This document shows, in pieces, positions 27,368-35,176 of a DNA stretch of 64,000 nt. Below the pieces are notes generated by a model. That model saw only the letters and a program-made list of their open reading frames with translations, did no database searches and was not told where the DNA came from. Every line of letters begins with the position of its first letter. The first letter of the stretch is position 1. The position numbers were made by a program, and so were the translations under genes. This DNA comes from JBKEDS01 sp047975545 (GTDB lineage Bacteria; Bacteroidota; Bacteroidia; Flavobacteriales; Flavobacteriaceae). The DNA lies in contig JBKEDS010000032.1 of the NCBI GenBank assembly GCA_047975545.1, forward strand, positions 1 to 64,000, written 5' to 3'.

Positions 27368-30300
27368 TTAATTGTCTTTATGTTGTTCTATAACGGCTGG
27401 TTTGCCCGATACTTTTTCCTGTAACCATTGGAATAATATAAACAGGATGGGAATAACAAACACCCCGAGAAGGGTTCCTATTAACATGCCTCCGGCAGCA
27501 CCCGTACCAATGGAGTTGTTGCCCTCGGCCCCTACGCCTTTTGCCAACACCAAGGGCATTAAGCCGAGGATAAAGGCAAACGATGTCATTAAAATAGGGC
27601 GTAAACGGGCTTTTGCGCCATCGATAGCAGCATCGACCAAACTTTCGCCATGTTTGCGGCGTTGCAGGGCAAACTCTACGATTAATATGGCGTTTTTGGC
27701 CAACAAGCCAATAAGCATTACCAAAGCAATTTGGAAATAAATATTGTTTTCCAAGCCCAGTATTTTACTCGAAAAATACGCCCCGAATACCCCGAGCGGT
27801 AACGATAATAATACGGCAAAGGGCAGTAAATAACTTTCGTACTGTGCCGACAGCAAGAAATATACAAATACAATAACAAGTAAAAATATAACTGCCGTTT
27901 GGTTTCCTGAACTTACCTCTTCACGGGTTAACCCAGAATAGGCTACTTCGTAATTGCTTGGTAGGTTTTTTACCTCTTCGTTAACTACCGCAATGGCATC
28001 ACCAGTACTAAATCCGGGGTTTGAAGCACCACTTACCTTGGTTGAGTTGTATAGGTTGAAACGTGTTACCGATTGTGGCCCGTACACCCGTTTTAAACTG
28101 GCAAACTGGGTAATAGGCGCCATTTCGCCACTACTTGTTTTTACATATAATTTATTCAAGTCTTCCGCATTTGCGCGATCTTCTGGCTTAGCTTGGATAT
28201 AAACACGGTATTGTTTTCCAAATCGGGCAAAATCGGCGGCATATATACTACCGATATAGCCTTGCAGAGTTGCAAAAATACTACTAACAGATACGCCGTA
28301 ACGTTTTGCCAAAGGCACATTTATTTCCAATTCGTATTGTGGGTATTTTGTGTTGAAAGACGTTTGCCCGTACTGAATGGCAGGGTGTTTCATTAAACTA
28401 CCGATAAATTCTTGGGTGGTTTTATCCAAATCTTCAAAATTGCCTCCCGACTTATCTAATAAATTCACCTCAAATCCACCGGACATACCAAAACCGGGAA
28501 TACTCGGTGGCGAAAAGAATATGGCATTGGCATCTGGGATAGTGGCTGCCAGACCAAATAATTTTCCTACGATAGCATTGGCAGATTCGTCGTCGGCCTC
28601 GCGTTCGCTCCAATTTTTCAACTTAACAAATCCCAGTGCGTAGTTACTACCCGAGCCACTTAATAAACTATAACCATTAACAACGGTTACGCCCCTTACC
28701 CCAGGAATATGGCTCGCTTTTTGCGAAATTTCTTGAGTTACGGCATTGGTGCGGTCTATGGAGGCACCCGCCGGTAGCTCAACGTTCATAAACACGATAC
28801 CCCTATCTTCGGTAGGCACGAAGCCTGTTGGCATTGTACTGGAAGCCCACCAAATACCTACTCCGGCAAGGATTAAAAGAACAGCCGATACCCATTTGTT
28901 TTTATATAAAAACCGTAACGATTTGCCATAACGTTGTGTTGTAGCATTAAACCCGGCATTAAAGCGGTCGTAAAAACGTTGCAAAAAGCTTTTCTTTTCT
29001 TTTTCGTGTTCGTCGTGGCCTTTTAACAATAAGGCGCATAAAGCGGGACTAAGGGTCAAGGCATTTACTGCCGAAATTAAAATGGCCACAATTAAGGTAA
29101 TACCGAACTGTTCGTAAAATACGCCCGAAGGCCCTTGAATAAAGGTTACCGGAACAAATACCGCTGCCATTACCAAGGTAATGGATATAATGGCTCCTGA
29201 TATTTCGTGCATGGCATCCAAGGTTGCCGTTTTGGCGTTATTGGCACCTTGGTCTATCTTGGCGTGTACCGCCTCTACAACCACAATGGCATCGTCTACC
29301 ACAATACCAATGGCCAATACCAATGCAAACAGGGTTAATAGGTTTATCGAATAGCCAAATAAATTTAAAAAGAAGAAGGTACCAACAATGGCCACCGGAA
29401 CTGCAATAGCGGGGATTAATGTTGAGCGGAAATCCTGAAGGAAAATAAAAACAACTAAAAATACCAATAAGAAAGCTTCGATAAGGGTGCTTCTTACCTT
29501 GCCCATAGATGCCGTAAGGAATTCGTTGGTGTCGTAATTAATTTCGTATTTAACGCCATCGGGGAAATTTTCCGATAAACGGGTAAGTTCCAACTTTATT
29601 TCGTTAATAATATCCTGCGCATTGGAGCCTGCCGTTTGGAAAACCCCCATATTTACAGATGGGAAACCATTTGTAAAGCCATAGGAGGTATAACCTTGGG
29701 CGTCTAACTCGACCTCGGCTACATCCTTTAGCCGTAAGTATTCGCCGTTATCCAGCGCTTTTATTACAATGTCTTTGTATTGGTCTTCGGTTTTAAAACG
29801 GCCACTATATTTTATGGCATAGGTAAATGCTTGCCCGTCGTTTTGCCCCAAAGCCCCTGCCGATGCCTCTAAACTTTGCTCGTTTAATGCGGCCATAACT
29901 TCGGCCGGCATCAATTTATAGGCAGCCAGTTTTTCCGGATTTAACCAAATTCGCATGGCATAATCTTGGCTACCAAACACCTGTACGTTACCCACACCTT
30001 TTACCCTTTGTATGGCAGGGAGTACATTAATTTTTAAATAGTTTTGTACATACTTGGCATCGTAATCGGGGTTTTCGGAATATACCGACATAAACATTAA
30101 TGCTGATGTTTGTTGCTTTTGGGTAATTACCCCAATTTGCTTAACTTCTTGTGGTAAAAGCGCATTAGCACGCGCCACGCGGTTCTGTACGTTTACGGCT
30201 GCAATATCGGGGTCGTAGCTTTGGTCGAAATATACGGTAATATTTGCTGTACCATTATTATCAGCACTGGAGGTCATGTAGGTCATGCCCTCTACACCGT

Positions 30301-30508
30301 TTATTTGTTCTTCAATAGGAATAATAACGCTTTCCAGTACCGTTTCGGCGCTGGCCCCCGGGTACGATGTTGATACTTGGATGGTTGGCGGTGCAATATC
30401 GGGATATTGCTCGACCGGCAATGCCGTGTACCCTAAAATACCCAATATAACTATTATTATGGATATTACGGTAGAAAGCACGGGTCTTTCTATAAATGTT
30501 TTTAACAT
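27368..30508 (-). CDS. RND efflux permease (HAE1, AcrB-like)
   Basis: 1046 residues, full length for an AcrB-type drug/proton antiporter. Twelve helices in two halves are separated by large periplasmic loops. TM4 carries the proton-relay pair in LALVLAIGIVVDDAIVVVEA, and the TM10-like helix has LLAKNAILIVEFA with the partner Lys. The start MLKTFIERPVLSTVISIIIVILG is diagnostic of the family. Substrates cannot be told; homologues move hydrophobic drugs, dyes, bile acids and detergents. It is the third gene of the operon regulator-adaptor-permease-channel. Confidence 0.96.
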   Translation of the reverse strand: MLKTFIERPVLSTVISIIIVILGILGYTALPVEQYPDIAPPTIQVSTSYPGASAETVLESVIIPIEEQINGVEGMTYMTSSADNNGTANITVYFDQSYDPDIAAVNVQNRVARANALLPQEVKQIGVITQKQQTSALMFMSVYSENPDYDAKYVQNYLKINVLPAIQRVKGVGNVQVFGSQDYAMRIWLNPEKLAAYKLMPAEVMAALNEQSLEASAGALGQNDGQAFTYAIKYSGRFKTEDQYKDIVIKALDNGEYLRLKDVAEVELDAQGYTSYGFTNGFPSVNMGVFQTAGSNAQDIINEIKLELTRLSENFPDGVKYEINYDTNEFLTASMGKVRSTLIEAFLLVFLVVFIFLQDFRSTLIPAIAVPVAIVGTFFFLNLFGYSINLLTLFALVLAIGIVVDDAIVVVEAVHAKIDQGANNAKTATLDAMHEISGAIISITLVMAAVFVPVTFIQGPSGVFYEQFGITLIVAILISAVNALTLSPALCALLLKGHDEHEKEKKSFLQRFYDRFNAGFNATTQRYGKSLRFLYKNKWVSAVLLILAGVGIWWASSTMPTGFVPTEDRGIVFMNVELPAGASIDRTNAVTQEISQKASHIPGVRGVTVVNGYSLLSGSGSNYALGFVKLKNWSEREADDESANAIVGKLFGLAATIPDANAIFFSPPSIPGFGMSGGFEVNLLDKSGGNFEDLDKTTQEFIGSLMKHPAIQYGQTSFNTKYPQYELEINVPLAKRYGVSVSSIFATLQGYIGSIYAADFARFGKQYRVYIQAKPEDRANAEDLNKLYVKTSSGEMAPITQFASLKRVYGPQSVTRFNLYNSTKVSGASNPGFSTGDAIAVVNEEVKNLPSNYEVAYSGLTREEVSSGNQTAVIFLLVIVFVYFLLSAQYESYLLPFAVLLSLPLGVFGAYFSSKILGLENNIYFQIALVMLIGLLAKNAILIVEFALQRRKHGESLVDAAIDGAKARLRPILMTSFAFILGLMPLVLAKGVGAEGNNSIGTGAAGGMLIGTLLGVFVIPILFILFQWLQEKVSGKPAVIEQHKDN

Positions 30509-30529
30509 AATTGCTTGTTGTTAGTGTTT

Positions 30530-31654
30530 TTAAAATAAGGGTGTAATGGGCTTAACAATACTATCGAAAGCGGCTTGTTGCGGTACAATGGGCATACCGT
30601 TTCGTAGCTTGCCCACGCCTTTTACCACGATTTTGTCGCCCGCGTTAACACCTGAGCTTACAATGTACAGTAAATCGGTTTTGTCCTTAACGGTAATTAA
30701 TGTTGCAGCCACTGTATTATCGTCTTTTACCGTGTATATGAATATTTGTCCTTGTTGTTCGAAAGTGGCCGATTGCGGCACTACCAAAACATTTTTATAA
30801 TCGGTAGGAACCTCGATAGTACCACTATTACCATTGGTTAGCAATACATCGGGGTTATTGAACATGGCCCTAAAACTTACCGTTCCGGTATTGGCATCGA
30901 TTTGTCCCGTTACGGTTTGTATGGTTCCCTCTTGGTTATAAGTTTGCCCATTGGCCAGTATTAGCGACACCTTAGGGAAGTTGTTTATTTTTTCTTGAAG
31001 ATTTTGGCCTTCAGTTTTTTGAAGAAAGTTTAAATACTCGGTTTCATTCATCGAAAAATAAGCATATACCTTGTCTATGCTGGCAACCGTTGTTAATGGT
31101 TTAACGCTGGATGCACTTACCAAAGTACCTTCGCGATAGGGAATAGCCCCTACATACCCATCGACAGGGCTTGTTACGTTGGCATAAGCAATATCGGCCA
31201 CCACGCTGTTGTAGCTACTTTTTGCCTGGGCCAAATTAGCCTTGGCGGTTTCTAATTGTACGGCGCTAATAATGTTTTTTTCTACCAACGGTTTTAATTT
31301 TTCAACTTCAACTTGGGCAACGTTTACAGCTGCTTTGGCCGCTTCGGCCTGTTGGCTTAACGATTGGGTTTCTAACCTGAACAAAGGTTGTCCTTTTTTT
31401 ACTTTTTGACCCTCGTCCACCAAAACATTTTGGATATAGCCCGATACTTTGGCGCGAACATCGCTATTAATAATGCCTTCGATATTTGTCGGGTATTTAA
31501 TAAATGAGGTTACGTTTTTTTGTGGTACCGTGGTTACGGCAAACGGCAAGGCTTGCTGTTGTTGTGTTCCTTGTTGTTGCTCGTTTTTGCAACTTGTAAA
31601 AAGTAAGGCCAAAACGCCTATGGTTAATACTTGGGTTTTAATTATTTGTTTCAT
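30530..31654 (-). CDS. RND efflux periplasmic adaptor
   Basis: 374 residues, lipoprotein (lipobox Cys22, LFTSCKN). It bridges the permease and the outer-membrane channel. Halves of a lipoyl-like domain are at VRAKVSGYIQNVLVDEGQKVKKGQPLF (about residues 65-90, given here as family pattern) and ANVTSPVDGYVGAIPYREG; between them is an alpha-hairpin, and beta-barrel and membrane-proximal domains follow. It lies 21 bases before the permease gene and 10 bases after the regulator gene. Confidence 0.94.
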   Translation of the reverse strand: MKQIIKTQVLTIGVLALLFTSCKNEQQQGTQQQQALPFAVTTVPQKNVTSFIKYPTNIEGIINSDVRAKVSGYIQNVLVDEGQKVKKGQPLFRLETQSLSQQAEAAKAAVNVAQVEVEKLKPLVEKNIISAVQLETAKANLAQAKSSYNSVVADIAYANVTSPVDGYVGAIPYREGTLVSASSVKPLTTVASIDKVYAYFSMNETEYLNFLQKTEGQNLQEKINNFPKVSLILANGQTYNQEGTIQTVTGQIDANTGTVSFRAMFNNPDVLLTNGNSGTIEVPTDYKNVLVVPQSATFEQQGQIFIYTVKDDNTVAATLITVKDKTDLLYIVSSGVNAGDKIVVKGVGKLRNGMPIVPQQAAFDSIVKPITPLF

Positions 31655-31664
31655 GTGTTTGTTG

Positions 31665-32174
31665 TTACTGTTTTTCTGTTAACGCTTGTTGTTCTATAAT
31701 GGTTTCTTTTAATTTTGTTACGGCTTTTATGGCTTCTTCTAAAAATTGGATAAAACTTTTGTGGAAATGAAAGTCGAACTGTTCTTCTTCGTTTAAATTT
31801 TTATTCACTTCTTTTTTATAGTCTATAATTTCTAAGTGAAGCTGCTCTTGTTCTTTCCACTCTTCAACCATATTGCTTATATCCTGCAACATGGTGTCGC
31901 GGTTGATGACGAAATACTTTTTTCGGTCGCCTGTTTTGGTAAAGTAATCTATTTTTTTTAAATCCTGTAAATGGTTTAAATGGGTGGAAATCGTGCTTTT
32001 GCTGGCACAAAGATTATCTACCAAATCCTCGAAAGTTGTACCCTGTTTTCCCGTTAGGATAACATGGGCCAATATTCTGGCGGCAACGGGTGCCAAGTGG
32101 TTTTTCTTTTCAATAGAAATGCCTACTTTTTCTACCAATTTGCATTTTGTTTTATCTAAATTATCCATCTTCAT
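31665..32174 (-). CDS. GbsR/MarR-type transcriptional regulator of the efflux operon
   Basis: 169 residues from the start chosen. A winged helix at about 40-110 (TTFEDLVDNLCASKSTISTHLNHLQDLKKI) precedes a long C-terminal helical part for dimerisation. Probably a repressor of its own operon, because it is the first gene and a palindromic operator overlaps its promoter. The frame is open up to 32213, but the -7 box at 32195-32188 places transcription start near 32181, so ATG 32174 (MKMDNLDK) or 32168 is the real start. Ligand unknown. Confidence 0.85.
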   Translation of the reverse strand: MKMDNLDKTKCKLVEKVGISIEKKNHLAPVAARILAHVILTGKQGTTFEDLVDNLCASKSTISTHLNHLQDLKKIDYFTKTGDRKKYFVINRDTMLQDISNMVEEWKEQEQLHLEIIDYKKEVNKNLNEEEQFDFHFHKSFIQFLEEAIKAVTKLKETIIEQQALTEKQ

Positions 32175-32187
32175 TAAAATTTCTGCG

Positions 32188-32220
32188 CAAAAATATAGTT
32201 TAGTTCGGAACAAACCGAAC
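32188..32220 (-). promoter_or_regulatory. Promoter and palindromic operator of the efflux operon
   Basis: A -7 box TATTTTTG (32195-32188, minus strand) has upstream of it the inverted repeat GTTCGG-N6-CCGAAC (32203-32220). A further half site CCGAAG follows at 32224-32229. The position just behind the -7 box suits repression by the dimeric regulator. Confidence 0.7.
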
Positions 32221-32272
32221 CAACCGAAGTTAAAAAATTGTTAAATAAAATTTAAAGTGAATGGGATGGTTT

Positions 32273-33601
32273 TTACTTAAACTTTGGATGTTTGGAAAGC
32301 TCTTGTTCCAGTATTTTTTTAACGCTTAGTTGTTCTTGGGAAAGCGAATCATCCAATAGTGGGTGCTGTTCCAATTTGTCGGTATCGAGGTTGTAAAATT
32401 TACCGTCGAGGTACAGTTTATAGTGTTTGGTACGCACAAACCGGTTTCGGTATTGGCTAACGTTTTTGCCCCAGCGGGGGTCGTAATGTACAAATGCGGT
32501 TTCCCTAATGTTTTCTTTTTTGCCGTTCTTTATGGTATTAAGAAAACTTTTGCCATCGGTTTTAACGGTGTGGTTTTCCAGTAAATGGGCAAAGGTGGCG
32601 TAAAAATCGCTAAATTCTATAAGGCCATCGTATTTAAAAGGTGCTTGGGTTTTACTGCCCCAATTTACTATTAGGGGTACGTGTGTTCCTGCGGTTATGG
32701 TGTTGCCTTTGGCGCCTTGTACAACGCCGTTTTTTGTTGCCGAAAATATGGTAGGGTGCGTGCCATTGTCGGCGGTAAAAATTATAATGGTATCGTCCTC
32801 AAGGTTAAGTGCTTTTATCTTGGCTTTAATTTTTCCAACAATTTTATCGGTATAGGCCACCATATCCTTAAAGTAAAGGGTGTCGTTTTTATAGCGTTTC
32901 GATACATTGTTCCAATCTTTCGAGTCTGGCGTTGGCACAAAGGGGTCGTGTACCAAAACCATGGGATAGTAGGCAAAAAAAGGCTGATTTTTATTCTGTT
33001 CAATAAAATTTATAATAAAATCGCTAAAAACATCGGGGCCATATAAATTTGCGTTTTGGGGCAGGGTTTTGCCGTTTTGCTCTATTAGCGGGTTGGCGTA
33101 GCGTTCGCCCTCGGCGGCGGTTTTGGTTAATTGCCACAGGCAATATTGGTCGAAACCAAAATCGATGGGGCGCGACATCGTGTTCCAATCCGCAATACTA
33201 TCCTTGTAGGCCAGGCCGTTTAGTTGCCATTTTCCGGCGATGCAGGTGGCGTAGCCTTGTTCCTTAAACAAGTTGCCAAATGTGTGTTGGTTGGTGCTTA
33301 AATACCCAAAATACTCATAATTTCGGTAATTGTATTGGCCTGTCATGATTTTTACCCGCGACGGCGTGCACAAGGGCTGCGATACGCAATTGTTGAACAA
33401 AACACCTTCCGCAGCCATTTTGTCTATATTTGGCGTACTGTTTTGGGTATTTCCGTAGCAATTTAGGGTTTCAACGCCCATATCGTCGGCCATAATTAAA
33501 ATAACGTTGGGCAGCCTCTTTTTTTCTTTTTGGGTGCAGGATAAAAATGTGCTAAAGCACAATACGGTAACAATGGAAAAAAATAAGCGACGAGTAACCA
33601 T
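32273..33601 (-). CDS. Lipoprotein sulfatase
   Basis: 442 residues. Signal peptide and lipobox ending at Cys22 (STFLSCTQ). The sulfatase signature CTPSR at 78-82 supplies the cysteine that is converted to formylglycine; Asp39 and Asp40 (ILIMADDMG) and the later FTADNGTH bind calcium. It cleaves sulfate esters outside the cytoplasm, in marine Bacteroidota usually from algal polysaccharides. No polysaccharide utilisation genes (susC/D, glycosidases) are nearby and no maturase is seen, so the substrate is open. Separated from the efflux operon by 59 bases on the side of the regulator. Confidence 0.92.
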   Translation of the reverse strand: MVTRRLFFSIVTVLCFSTFLSCTQKEKKRLPNVILIMADDMGVETLNCYGNTQNSTPNIDKMAAEGVLFNNCVSQPLCTPSRVKIMTGQYNYRNYEYFGYLSTNQHTFGNLFKEQGYATCIAGKWQLNGLAYKDSIADWNTMSRPIDFGFDQYCLWQLTKTAAEGERYANPLIEQNGKTLPQNANLYGPDVFSDFIINFIEQNKNQPFFAYYPMVLVHDPFVPTPDSKDWNNVSKRYKNDTLYFKDMVAYTDKIVGKIKAKIKALNLEDDTIIIFTADNGTHPTIFSATKNGVVQGAKGNTITAGTHVPLIVNWGSKTQAPFKYDGLIEFSDFYATFAHLLENHTVKTDGKSFLNTIKNGKKENIRETAFVHYDPRWGKNVSQYRNRFVRTKHYKLYLDGKFYNLDTDKLEQHPLLDDSLSQEQLSVKKILEQELSKHPKFK

Positions 33602-33619
33602 GCGTAAAACATTTTAACC

Positions 33620-33636
33620 CTAAAGTTAAACTTTAG
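33620..33636. promoter_or_regulatory. Palindrome upstream of the sulfatase gene
   Basis: CTAAAGTT-A-AACTTTAG is a perfect 17-base palindrome 19 bases before the sulfatase start codon. It could be an operator, or a terminator-like stem for pheS, although it is downstream of pheS by only ~75 bases and has no long T tract on that strand. Confidence 0.5.
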
Positions 33637-33710
33637 TGTTTTAACTTCAAAAAGAAAGAAACCAAAAAACGACAAGACGAGCAAGCCTTTATGGGTTTTG
33701 TTTAAAAAGT

Positions 33711-34730
33711 TTAAAAAGCCGACTTAAACTGCTCTAAAAACCTAACGTCGTTTTCGCTAAGCAAGCGAATATCGTTTATTTGGTATAGCAGCATGGCAAT
33801 ACGGTCTATGCCCACACCAAAGGCAAAGCCCGAGTGGGTTTTGGGGTCGATTTTACAGTTATCCAAAACATTGGGGTCCACCATACCGCAACCGCCAATT
33901 TCCAGCCAGCCGGTACCTTTGGTTATGCGGTAATCCGATTCGGTTTCCAAGCCCCAATACACATCAATTTCGGCACTTGGCTCGGTAAAGGGGAAGTACG
34001 ATGGACGCAAACGGATTTTACTTTTCCCGAATAACTGCGTTGTAAAATACTGAAGGGTTTGTTTTAAATCGGCAAAACTTACGTCTTTATCTATGTACAA
34101 GCCTTCCACTTGGTGGAAAAAACAATGCGAACGCGCCGAAATGGCTTCGTTGCGGTACACGCGGCCCGGCGAAATGGTACGAATGGGCGGTTGGTTGTTT
34201 TCCATATAGCGCACTTGTACCGAACTGGTATGGGTACGCAACAAAATATCGGGGTTGGTTTGTATAAAAAAGGTGTCCTGCATATCGCGGGCCGGATGGT
34301 ACTCGGGCAGGTTTAATGCCGTAAAGTTGTGCCAATCGTCCTCAATTTCGGGGCCTTCGCTTACGTTAAAGCCTATGTTCGAAAAAATATCGATTATTTG
34401 GTTTTTTACAATAGAAATAGGGTGGCGGGCGCCCAAAACCACGGGTTCGGCGGGGCGGGTTAAATCGCCATAAACGCCTTTTACTTCTTCCTTGCTTTCA
34501 AGCTGTTCCTTAAGGGTGTTTACTTTGGCCTCGGCGGTTTGTTTTAGGGCGTTAACAGCTTGGCCGAATTCTTTTTTCTGGTCGTTGGCCACGTTTTTAA
34601 ACTCGGCAAAAAAATCGTTTAGCAGCCCTTTTTTTCCCAAGTACTTAATTCTGAAATCTTCAACTTCGGCTTTGGTTTGGGCGGTATAGGCCTCGGCTTC
34701 GGCTATTAAGGCTTTTATTTTTTCTATCAT
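33711..34730 (-). CDS. pheS: Phenylalanyl-tRNA synthetase alpha subunit
   Basis: 339 residues, catalytic subunit of the alpha2beta2 class II enzyme. An N-terminal coiled coil (about 1-85) binds tRNA. The catalytic core has HPISIVKNQIIDIFSNIGF, motif 2 around PIRTISPGRVYRNEAISARSH (key Arg and His), the active-site FHQVEGLYIDK, and motif 3 GFAFGVGIDRIAML near the end. pheT is not adjacent, which is common in this group. A -7 box TAAATTTG lies at 34757-34750. Confidence 0.97.
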   Translation of the reverse strand: MIEKIKALIAEAEAYTAQTKAEVEDFRIKYLGKKGLLNDFFAEFKNVANDQKKEFGQAVNALKQTAEAKVNTLKEQLESKEEVKGVYGDLTRPAEPVVLGARHPISIVKNQIIDIFSNIGFNVSEGPEIEDDWHNFTALNLPEYHPARDMQDTFFIQTNPDILLRTHTSSVQVRYMENNQPPIRTISPGRVYRNEAISARSHCFFHQVEGLYIDKDVSFADLKQTLQYFTTQLFGKSKIRLRPSYFPFTEPSAEIDVYWGLETESDYRITKGTGWLEIGGCGMVDPNVLDNCKIDPKTHSGFAFGVGIDRIAMLLYQINDIRLLSENDVRFLEQFKSAF

Positions 34731-34809
34731 AACACAAAAAAATGAGTGGCAAATTTACTGTTTTTTTGTTAGATAGGGTAGATTGCAGAAGCGAAAACTG
34801 CCAACGGTA

Positions 34810-35157
34810 CTAATTCAAGCAATACGTGTATTCTATGTCGTCTAATTCTAAGTAATGGTTGTCATCTTTTTCCATAACGAGCGCTTTTAGCTCTTCTATT
34901 TCCTGACGGCTAAACAAGAGGATTAAATTTTTCTGTACCGAGGGAATGGGTATTTTGCGCTTAAAGCAGGTTTCGGCATAGGCGCACTCCCAATACATGC
35001 AGTCTACCGACAGGATGTAGGTTTTAAAATGCACAAACTCTTCGGTGCTAAATTCAAAATACAAATTGTTAAACTCCAAATGGTATATGTTGCAGGATAG
35101 GCAAATGGACAGTTCGCCCCTATTGCTTTTTGCTAATATTTTAAGGTCGTGGCACAT
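34810..35157 (-). CDS. Small Cys-rich protein (DUF6686-like)
   Basis: 115 residues without signal peptide. Cysteines in CHDLKIL, CLSCNIYHLEF and CMYWECAYAETC, and His-containing segments, suggest a metal-binding fold. I recognise the pattern CxxCxxYHLxFNNLYxEF as one found in short conserved Bacteroidota proteins (my recollection is DUF6686). It is the last gene of the minus-strand arm of the heme island, 19 bases after the reductase gene, so it is probably cotranscribed. Its role is unknown. Confidence 0.7.
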   Translation of the reverse strand: MCHDLKILAKSNRGELSICLSCNIYHLEFNNLYFEFSTEEFVHFKTYILSVDCMYWECAYAETCFKRKIPIPSVQKNLILLFSRQEIEELKALVMEKDDNHYLELDDIEYTYCLN

Positions 35158-35176
35158 AATTTTTTGGGTTTTAAGG

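Noticed and set aside
32273..33601. Polysaccharide utilisation locus around the sulfatase
   Set aside because: No susC/susD pair, glycosidase or sensor lies nearby; the neighbours are pheS and an efflux operon.
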